From positions 1-20,402 of the forward strand of contig URBG01000023.1 in assembly GCA_900546055.1 (NCBI GenBank): a stretch of 20,402 nt of DNA, in the 5' to 3' direction. The notes beneath the pieces were generated by a model. The model was not told the origin of the DNA. It did not search any database and saw nothing but the letters and a program-made list of their open reading frames with translations. The stretch comes from an uncultured Mycoplasmatota bacterium (lineage in GTDB: Bacteria; Bacillota_I; Bacilli_A; RF39; UBA660). Below, piece after piece: positions 14,943 to 20,402 of this stretch; the stretch's first letter is position 1; every line of letters starts with the position of its first letter. A program made the position numbers and the translations under genes.

Positions 14943-15646
14943 TATTCTTCTCCTTTCTCACATGTACAATTATCACAGTGACAATTATTACAAGTACACT
15001 CGTGAATATTGTTAACGATTTTTACACTATTACTTGTGCCTATTCTTGTAGCCCCAGCCTCAATTAATTCATTCATTTTGTCATAGGTATCGATACCGCC
15101 AGAGGCTTTTATCTCTAAGACTTCGTTCTTATGCTTATTTATTAATTTAACATCATCTACTGAAGCACCTCTTTTACCAAAGCCAGTTGAAGTTTTAATG
15201 AAATTAACAAAGGTGTCATTACAAATCTCGGTCATTTTGATAATTTCATCTTCGGTTAATAATGATGTTTCAATAATTACTTTTAAAACTTTGCCGTCGA
15301 TAGAATCTCTAATTTCTTCAATTTCAGCTTGAATATATTTATAGTCTTTGTCTTTTAGTGCGCCAACGTTTATAACCATATCTATTTCATCAGCGCCCAT
15401 TTCAACAGCTTCGATAGCTTCGAAAGCTTTGGTTTTAGGGGTATTCATTCCTAGCGGAAAACCAATTACTGTACAAACGTGAACGTTAGACTCTTCTAAC
15501 AATTCTTTAGCCAAACCGACATAACATGGATGAACACAAACTGTTTCAAAATCATATTCCATTGCCTCTTTACAAAGTTTAGCAATATCTTTACTAGTGG
15601 CATCCATTTTCAAATTAGTATGATCAATATATTTTCCTATTTCCAT
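14942..15646 (-). CDS. deoC: Deoxyribose-phosphate aldolase with cysteine-rich tail
   Basis: DERA cleaves 2-deoxyribose-5-phosphate to acetaldehyde and glyceraldehyde-3-phosphate in deoxynucleoside breakdown. The 234-aa product carries the Schiff-base lysine Lys151 in FIKTSTG, the relay lysine Lys180 in EIKASGGI and Asp89 in ADEID, so it should be active. After the normal domain (to about residue 212) the C-terminus has a short tail, ECTCNNCHCDNCTCE, with six cysteines (217, 219, 222, 224, 227, 229) spaced CxCxxCxCxxCxC plus two histidines, which is metallothionein-like and unusual for DERA. It is the first gene after the T-box leader, with an AAGGAGG site, and is coupled to tyrS by a 1-nt overlap. 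No other deo genes are nearby. Confidence 0.95.
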   Translation of the reverse strand: MEIGKYIDHTNLKMDATSKDIAKLCKEAMEYDFETVCVHPCYVGLAKELLEESNVHVCTVIGFPLGMNTPKTKAFEAIEAVEMGADEIDMVINVGALKDKDYKYIQAEIEEIRDSIDGKVLKVIIETSLLTEDEIIKMTEICNDTFVNFIKTSTGFGKRGASVDDVKLINKHKNEVLEIKASGGIDTYDKMNELIEAGATRIGTSNSVKIVNNIHECTCNNCHCDNCTCEKGEE

Positions 15647-15660
15647 AATTTTTCCTCCTT

Positions 15661-15868
15661 AAAATAAAAAAAGCCCTATAATATAAGGACGGAATTATCC
15701 GCGGTACCACCTTATTTCATAGTGCCTATGCGCTTACAGTTTATAACGGTAACTTACCGATTTGACTCCAAATATGTAATTCATTATTTAACCTTGGTTA
15801 GTTTTCATTTCCCACTAACTTTCTAATTTACTAGTTAAACAACTACTTGGTATTTTTCCTCATCAATT
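15661..15868 (-). promoter_or_regulatory. T-box riboswitch leader, tyrosine type
   Basis: Read on the minus strand it contains the conserved GGTGGTACCGCGG T-box core (15700-15712), which pairs with the tRNA acceptor end. A short hairpin CGGTAAGTTACCG (15747-15759) fits stem III. The stem I base is TTGAT...GTCAA, with kink-turn-like GATGAGG/GGAGTC. In the specifier-loop position AATTACATA offers TAC (15776-15778), a tyrosine codon, in agreement with tyrS downstream. The leader ends in a hairpin (15673-15690) and a T-run (15661-15672), the terminator that uncharged tRNA-Tyr would prevent from forming. The boundaries are approximate; the Tyr specifier is read by eye. Confidence 0.93.
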
Positions 15869-15874
15869 AATAAG

Positions 15875-15903
15875 ACTATATCATATGATTTTTATTTAGT
15901 CAA
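15875..15903 (-). promoter_or_regulatory. Sigma-A promoter of the T-box operon
   Basis: On the minus strand: TTGACT (15898-15903), 17-nt spacer, TATAGT (15875-15880). The -35 box overlaps the last codons and stop of the upstream gtrA-like gene. Predicted transcription start is near 15868, at the foot of T-box stem I. Confidence 0.88.
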
Positions 15904-16333
15904 CTTTTTCTTTTTTAAAAACCATTATTTTACTTAAAATATAATTCATGATTGTTACAACTACTTGAACTATTAATTTAGCGATTGTATCATTAATGTG
16001 CATTAAACTAAACATAATATACATAAGGGCCATGTCAGCAATCAATGATGTTACTCTGGCTAAAACAAAGTTAGTAGCCTCTTTGGTTTTTTCTTTGCCT
16101 ATGGTCTTACTTTTAAATACATATTTCCTATTAGTAATATATGCGAAAGCTACAGCACATATCCAAGATAAGACATTAGCAATTTGAATATCTAAATCTG
16201 TTTTAGCAGAAAGAAATGTATTAGCAAATAAAAGATAAGTAAGAACACTAACAATGGTTGTTAAAACACCAAAGAAAAGATAACTAATTATCTCTTCATA
16301 TTTATTATATAGATTTTTTATTTTTTTTATCAT
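15896..16333 (-). CDS. GtrA-like polyprenyl-linked sugar flippase
   Basis: The 145-aa product has four membrane helices and the GtrA family features, with a first helix around YLFFGVLTTIVSVLTYLLF and an ANRKYVF-like loop (YITNRKYVFKS). GtrA proteins are thought to move polyprenyl-phosphate-linked sugar across the membrane for decoration of wall polymers or O-antigen. The frame opens earlier with a TTG, but the ATG at 16333 has AAGGAG 7 nt upstream and is preferred. It overlaps the end of the glycosyltransferase gene by 29 nt, so the two are translationally coupled and surely work together. Its 3' end contains the -35 box of the next operon. Confidence 0.92.
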   Translation of the reverse strand: MIKKIKNLYNKYEEIISYLFFGVLTTIVSVLTYLLFANTFLSAKTDLDIQIANVLSWICAVAFAYITNRKYVFKSKTIGKEKTKEATNFVLARVTSLIADMALMYIMFSLMHINDTIAKLIVQVVVTIMNYILSKIMVFKKEKVD

Positions 16334-17273
16334 GTGTCTGCTCCTTATTGTCAATTATTTCTCTAGCAATATAAATTGGTCTTTTTTTAGTTTCAACGTA
16401 TGTCCTGGCTAAATACTCACCAATAATTCCGATACAAAGGAGTTGAAGCCCACCTAATAATAGTATCAAGGTAACGATTGTTGCATATCCTGGTATTTCA
16501 ATAAAGAAAAATAACTTTTGAACAACTACTATAATTAAGTATACTAATGATAGTAGTGAAACTATGATACCAGTTATGGTGGCTAGACGAAGAGGAACTG
16601 TGGTAAATGAAACAATTCCTTCAATGGCATATTTAAATAATTTCCAAAATGACCATTTTGTAGTTCCGGCATTTCTATCCTCAACATCGTATGGCATATA
16701 GTAATTGTTAAAGCCAACCCATGAGAAAATACCTTTAGAAAAACGATAATATTCTTGCATTTCTAATATAGCATCAACCATGCCTCTTCTTAGAGTTCTG
16801 AAGTCACTAGCCCCTCTAACAAATTCAATTTCTGACATTTTATTTATTAATCTATAAAATGTATCTTTACAGAAGGTAAGAAATCCGCCTTCTTTTCTTT
16901 GATCTTGATAAGCTACAACCGAATCATATTCAGGATGATTATCTAAAATTTCCACCATCTTTTTCACATACTCTGGTCTTTGTTGTAAGTCGGCATCAAT
17001 AATACAAACGTAGTCACCTTTTGAATTTTTTAAACCTGCATATATTCCTGATTCTTTACCAAAATTTCGAGAAAAATTGATTATTTTAATATTTTGGGTG
17101 TTTTCCTTAGCTATTTGTCTAAGCTTATCCATGGTATTATCTTTACTACCATCATTGATAAATATTATTTCATAATCATAGATACTATCTTTAAAAGTCT
17201 TTTCAATAGTATCTGTAAATAGTTTTATGTTCCCTTCTTCATTATAACAAGGAACGACTAATGATAACTTCAT
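16305..17273 (-). CDS. Family 2 polyprenyl-phosphate glycosyltransferase (GtrB/DPM1-like)
   Basis: The 322-aa product is a GT-A fold enzyme expected to move a sugar from a nucleotide donor onto undecaprenyl phosphate at the inner face of the membrane. SLVVPCYNEE opens the donor-binding region, IIDADLQQ (Asp93, Asp95) is the metal-binding DxD, and RNAGTTKWS fits the acceptor/catalytic loop of this family. Two C-terminal membrane helices (about 232-256 and 267-292) anchor it. The open frame starts eight codons earlier, but ATG 17273 has an AGAGG site and the standard N-terminus. With the overlapping GtrA-like gene it forms a two-gene sugar-transfer and flipping unit, probably modifying a wall polymer; no dedicated third glycosyltransferase is visible here. 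The promoter carries a palindrome. Confidence 0.94.
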   Translation of the reverse strand: MKLSLVVPCYNEEGNIKLFTDTIEKTFKDSIYDYEIIFINDGSKDNTMDKLRQIAKENTQNIKIINFSRNFGKESGIYAGLKNSKGDYVCIIDADLQQRPEYVKKMVEILDNHPEYDSVVAYQDQRKEGGFLTFCKDTFYRLINKMSEIEFVRGASDFRTLRRGMVDAILEMQEYYRFSKGIFSWVGFNNYYMPYDVEDRNAGTTKWSFWKLFKYAIEGIVSFTTVPLRLATITGIIVSLLSLVYLIIVVVQKLFFFIEIPGYATIVTLILLLGGLQLLCIGIIGEYLARTYVETKKRPIYIAREIIDNKEQTHDKKNKKSI

Positions 17274-17290
17274 AATATACCTCTTTTCAC

Positions 17291-17306
17291 TAATCATTAA
17301 TGATTA
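17291..17306. promoter_or_regulatory. Candidate operator: perfect 16-bp palindrome
   Basis: TAATCATTAATGATTA is identical to its reverse complement. It covers the first four bases of the -10 box on the downstream side and the expected transcription start of the glycosyltransferase-gtrA unit, a classic repressor position. The binding protein is unknown. Confidence 0.5.
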
Positions 17307-17331
17307 TACCATAAATAATGGTGTGTGTGCA
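17303..17331 (-). promoter_or_regulatory. Promoter of the glycosyltransferase-gtrA unit
   Basis: On the minus strand: TGCACA (17326-17331), 17-nt spacer, TATAAT (17303-17308), with a TGG extension before the -10. The -35 matches four of six positions. Confidence 0.75.
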
Positions 17332-17342
17332 CTTTTCCAAAG

Positions 17343-17363
17343 AAAAAAGGATTATAATCCTTT
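17343..17363 (-). terminator. Terminator after the short prepilin gene
   Basis: The 18-bp perfect palindrome AAAGGATTATAATCCTTT (17346-17363) is followed on the minus strand by a T-run. It overlaps the prepilin TAA stop by two bases. Confidence 0.85.
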
Positions 17364-17736
17364 AACATGTACATGATGTGACATAATCGTATTTGTATTG
17401 TTTATGCGTAGCATCATAAGTTATTTTTACAGAACCACTCATAATTTGGTTATCTCGTGGGTCTTTTATTTCTTTTGTACTGGTAAGATAACCATCGGTT
17501 TGTAAATCGCTAATTGATTTACAAACACATTTATTATTTTCAGTTGGAAGGCTTTTTAAATTATCTGTTCCCCATCTTTCAGCTGCATTTTTTAAAGTGT
17601 CAACTTGTTCTTGATAAGCTTTTTCCTTTGAAGTTTTCAAGGCATCTTGAATGATTGGGAAAGTAATGCCTGCAATAACAGCAAGCAACGCAATAACGGT
17701 TAATAATTCGATTAGTGTAAAACCTTTTTGTTTCAT
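17362..17736 (-). CDS. Type IV prepilin-like protein
   Basis: The 124-aa product begins MKQKG followed by FTLIELLTVIALLAVIAG, the class III prepilin signature: cleavage after Gly5, Glu at mature position 5 and one long hydrophobic helix. The periplasmic/outer part has AAERWGTDNLKSLP and a C-terminal VTSCTC with paired cysteines, and CVCKS mid-protein, so disulfides are possible. It resembles ComGC-type or pseudopilin subunits, but no pilus motor, platform or prepilin peptidase gene is in the window. It has its own near-consensus promoter, an AGGTGGG ribosome site and a terminator, so it forms a single-gene unit. Its globular part is clearly similar to the start of the frameshifted long prepilin at 18720-20280 (WxxDN.K.LP, DLQ..GY, a C-terminal YKYD..C), indicating duplication. 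Confidence 0.88.
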   Translation of the reverse strand: MKQKGFTLIELLTVIALLAVIAGITFPIIQDALKTSKEKAYQEQVDTLKNAAERWGTDNLKSLPTENNKCVCKSISDLQTDGYLTSTKEIKDPRDNQIMSGSVKITYDATHKQYKYDYVTSCTC

Positions 17737-17761
17737 GTTTATCCCACCTTATTATAAATAA

Positions 17762-17791
17762 ATTATAGCGTTCATTTGCACTAATTGTCAA
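17762..17791 (-). promoter_or_regulatory. Strong sigma-A promoter of the short prepilin gene
   Basis: On the minus strand: TTGACA (17786-17791), 18-nt spacer, TATAAT (17762-17767). Both boxes are perfect consensus, which suggests high expression. Confidence 0.88.
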
Positions 17792-17854
17792 GGAGAAAAG
17801 GTATTATTCTTCAAAGACTTCCATTTTTCGCAGAAAATGTAAATAAGGGGAATA

Positions 17855-18256
17855 CTAACTATTATTTTTTATCGAAATACCATTTGATGTTTCTATTTCA
17901 CTCATATTGTTTCTTAAGATTCTATATGTTCCACTGCTTCCAGCAACTGAAGTTGTGTTGTTTTTATAGGTTCTAACATCAGAGAAGAAATGCCAAACTC
18001 CGATTTCTTCAAGGTTATATTCTTGTCCTAAGTCTATAGTTAAACATTGATTCCTAGTTCCACCCATATAGGCATAGCCCGAATTTTCAGTAGAGTTATC
18101 AATTTTACCATCAACTGCATTAGCAAATCATAATCTATTTCATTAACTTGCGGGGATGTCCAAGTTACTACTTATTTTACTTGTTCCTTGGATATTAAGT
18201 ACCGCTTGAAAAGCAACATAACCTACTATTATTGTTTTGTTGTTTTTCTCTCTTTT
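17855..18256 (-). pseudogene. Remnant of a secreted discoidin-like domain protein
   Basis: No start codon or single frame covers this gene, but its pieces read clearly. The N-terminal piece (from 18256) is KREKNNKTIIVGYVAFQAVL and then NIQGTSKIS, a signal/membrane helix with a GYxAF exit like that of the 3475-4374 protein. The frame then shifts by one to VTWTSPQVNEIDYDL and shifts back to FANAVDGKIDNSTENSGYAY, MGGTRNQCLTIDLGQEYNLE and EIGVWHFFSDVRTYKNNTTS, ending at a TAG. The IDLGQEYNLEEIGVWH part resembles discoidin/F5-F8 type C carbohydrate-binding domains. Two stop codons precede the first readable Lys in place of an ATG. The two compensating frame changes lie about 40 bp apart. It follows the FxLYD-like gene after 25 nt and would have been its operon partner. 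Real decay and sequencing error are both possible. Confidence 0.72.
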
Positions 18257-18281
18257 TTATTATGTTACACCAACTCTACCA

Positions 18282-18704
18282 CTATTTATATTCGATATCG
18301 AAAACAATGTCTTTTGTAAATTTTTGATCAGCACTGGCTAATATCTTCCTCGTTTCATTTGCTTTCATTGGCTCTCCAAGGTATCATAGTAAGGTTTCAA
18401 CTATATTGCCTTTATCATCTTTTAAAATGATGTCAAATTTTTCTATGCTAAGAGTGTCTGATGTGGTATTTGTAACATCAGCGCGAAAGATTGATTGCTC
18501 TTTTTCTATAGTCAAACTAGCATTTTTAATTTCTAAGCCTTTATAATTGGCAGTTTTAATTGCTTGCTTATTTAAATTGCTTTTATCATTTACGGTGTTG
18601 TCTTTGATAGTTTCGTCTTTTTTACTAGAAAAGGTCATAATTAGGATGATAGATATTCCTATAATTACAACTAAGGAAATTACAATAATTATAGTTTTCT
18701 TCAT
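18282..18704 (-). pseudogene. Membrane-anchored FxLYD-like protein interrupted by TGA
   Basis: From ATG 18704 (GGAGGTAAAG ribosome site) the frame gives one N-terminal membrane helix (about residues 5-25), a polar linker and a beta domain (IKNASLTIEKEQSIFRADVTN) of FxLYD or DUF3426-like character. A TGA at codon 107 (18384-18386) stops it after KGNIVETLL. The same frame continues for 33 more codons, YLGEPMKANETRKILASADQ and on to DIEYK, with a natural TAG. That continuation completes the domain (Gly-Glu-Pro-Met then a strand). In this position a Gly is expected, so a GGA to TGA change is the simplest explanation. It begins 15 nt after the long prepilin-type gene and was probably co-transcribed with it. 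The 106-aa short form could still be made. Confidence 0.7.
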
Positions 18705-18719
18705 TACTTTACCTCCATT

Positions 18720-20280
18720 TTATTCAGTAACATTGACTCTGATAGTTTGGGTTCGTGAATGTCCAAGATTATCACGAGCTGTAAAGGTTAAGACTCGATT
18801 ACCTGCACTAGAAAATGCAGAATGATGATCAGTTCTTCTAGAACCATAGTAATTACTCTTACTAGAACTTCTGTCATAATAAGATTCAGATATATTCTCA
18901 ATTCCACTACCATAATCCATGGTAACTGTTCCGGTATATCCACTACCATATCCGCCTCTACTTTCGGCTTCACTTGGGCCATCAGCATAAGGGTCTATAT
19001 AATCTACAACAACAATACGATAACCAATTTCCCCTTTTTTATATGTACCACCTGCTAAGTTTGAATTTACTGCTTTCAAATACTGAGAATTATCGAGGCC
19101 GTGAGTTGGAAGCGACTGCGGATTATAAATAGATAAGTACATTTTAGGCGCTTGGGTGTCTCGGTAAACGCTTTTACTACATGTTGATGTATGACCAGTT
19201 GATGACTTCACAGTCGCATAATATGATCCATTTTCAACATCGTAAGTTAAAGATGTGCTTTTACTTAATATTGAACTACCCTTTGGATCTCTAAATGTAT
19301 ACGATGAGGCATTAGTAGTGGTTAATGTAACTTTTGGATATTGTCCACTTACGTAATACCAACTTCTTCCATTAACTGTCTTAGTGGTTCCAGAAATACT
19401 GATACTACAACTTGGATACACAGCAGGTTGATACCATGTAGCGTAATATGTTGTATTGTCATATAGCCTTACTAAAGTATCGGGATTACTTCCGCTACTA
19501 GCATTTCGATCAATACTCCATCCATTAAAACTATAGCCACTTCTACTAAAACCGTTTTGTGGTAAAAAGGCATTACAATAATTTAGTTGTTGCTCATTAT
19601 TGTATACAGCGCCTATTGTACAAGTTGAATTATAACCTGTTCCGATTCCACCATTTCCATTTGTGGTTAATACATACGAAATGCTGTTTTTTCTAAAAAT
19701 TGCATACAAGGTCACATCCTTTGTTGGCATTGATAATTTACTTAATCCTGTGTGAGCATTTTTATCTGTGTTCCATCCAACAAATACCCATCCGGGCTTG
19801 GTTGCTGTTTTACTCATATCGATTTTTTGACCCGATAATACTTTAGAAAGATTTACGGCGTTACTACTAGTACCACCATTAGTTTTATAGTCATACGTTA
19901 ACTTTGAATAAATTGGCCTATTAATGCATGTTTCATCATATTTATAATAATATACATCATCTTTATTGGTAATTATTACACACGCTTTATCGATTATCTC
20001 GCCAGTGCTTGGCTTTTTTATAGGTTTTTCAATATAACCACCAGCTTGTAGGGTTGTTAAATCAACACTTGCTTTTAAATTAGTTTCAGGTAATTGTTTT
20101 TTATTATCAATTGCCCAGCTTCTAGCAGCTAAAACAACGTGCTCTGCAATTTTATTATCTGCATTGTCTTTTCCTTATTTTTAGGGCTACTTCGATATTC
20201 GGAAAGATAATTAAAGAAAATAAGCCAAGTAATATAATAAAACCTAGAACTTCAATTAATGTTATCCCTTTTTCTTGCAT
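18720..20280 (-). pseudogene. Prepilin-type protein with InlB-like repeats, frameshifted
   Basis: From ATG 20280 the frame reads MQEKGITLIEVLGFIILLGL and on to FPNIEVALK, a prepilin signature (Gly5, mature Glu5), but stops at 20155 after 41 residues. In a second frame, open from about 20174 to 18720, the protein continues GKDNADNKIAEHVVLAARSW through a pilin-like globular part ending YYYKYDETC. Two Listeria-Bacteroides (InlB B) type repeats follow, with signatures KPGWVFVGWNTDKN and RSGYSFNGWSIDRN. The rest is a Ser/Tyr/Gly-rich region and a last beta domain ending TFTARDNLGHSRTQTIRVNV. Joined by removing one base near 20155-20181 it would be about 519 aa. The first part is a paralogue of the short prepilin at 17362. 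It looks like an adhesive or tip-type pilin. A truncated internal start at 19817 would lack export signals. The ribosome site is weak (GGAGAG, 13 nt from the ATG). Confidence 0.78.
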
Positions 20281-20402
20281 ATTAACTACCACTCTCCATT
20301 TTTGTCACATTAAGCTTTTCGCTATAATTCAATCATATTATTTTTTTTATTATTTTACTTTCTTATCCATCCTTTTTTGTCGATTCTTAGCTATTTATAG
20401 TA

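Noticed and set aside
6041..17363. Similarity of the hairpins at 6041-6060 and 17346-17363 (both AAGGATTA/TAATCCTT) as a dispersed repeat family.
   Set aside because: Only the 8-bp arms match; loops and flanks differ, and short AT-rich terminator arms can coincide by chance.
18822..19058. Open frames antisense or shifted to the InlB-like region, rich in Ser/Thr/Ile.
   Set aside because: They are composition shadows of the repetitive Tyr/Ser/Gly coding sequence in the true frame.
1..20402. CRISPR arrays, tRNA or rRNA genes, insertion sequences, phage genes, attachment sites.
   Set aside because: No regularly spaced repeats, cloverleaf-like segments, transposase or integrase motifs were seen on either strand.
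1..20402. Alternative genetic code with TGA as Trp.
   Set aside because: TGA ends the intact 3475-4374 gene within its terminator, and no intact housekeeping gene needs TGA as a sense codon.

Overview
This is an AT-rich chromosomal segment, probably from an uncultured low-GC Bacillota of the Bacilli type. The indications are an EzrA division regulator, a Tyr-type T-box leader, an S4 autoregulatory leader, consensus sigma-A promoters, U-tract hairpin terminators and an alpha/beta-type spore protein. TAA, TAG and one TGA are used as stops, so the code looks standard and a TGA-recoding Mycoplasma is unlikely. The exact lineage is inference; a gut Bacilli lineage related to Erysipelotrichales or RF39 would fit the surface-protein styles.

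Layout. 1-2790 (minus): a TGS-domain nucleoside kinase followed by glycolytic gap, closed by a terminator. 2902-3468 (plus): clpP, sharing a bidirectional terminator with a minus-strand envelope-anchored protein (3475-4374) whose promoter carries a 9-bp inverted repeat. 4535-5983 (minus): a small acid-soluble spore protein and thiI. 6128-6679 (plus): a HAD-like protein. 6716-8437 (minus): ezrA. 8637-10249 (plus): a sigma-A promoter, a structured S4 leader, rpsD and an unknown helical-repeat protein. 10277-12862 (minus): a DUF2207-type membrane protein and a cation diffusion facilitator.

13003-15903 (minus) is one operon, promoter - Tyr T-box - deoC - tyrS - gmk. The T-box puts an aldolase and guanylate kinase under tyrosine-tRNA control together with tyrS. 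DeoC ends in an unusual six-cysteine tail. 15896-17331 (minus) is a glycosyltransferase-2/GtrA pair for polyprenyl-phosphate sugar transfer and flipping, with a perfect 16-bp palindrome over its promoter -10 box. 17362-17791 is a short type IV prepilin-like gene with its own near-consensus promoter.

17855-20280 (minus) is the accessory part: three adjacent cell-surface genes, all damaged. They are a prepilin-type protein extended by InlB-like repeats (frameshift just after its transmembrane helix), a membrane-anchored FxLYD-like protein (in-frame TGA) and a discoidin-like secreted protein (no start, two compensating frame changes). The prepilin part of the long protein is a paralogue of the intact short prepilin next door. 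Either this surface locus is decaying or phase-variable, or the assembly is locally error-prone; the housekeeping genes around it are intact.
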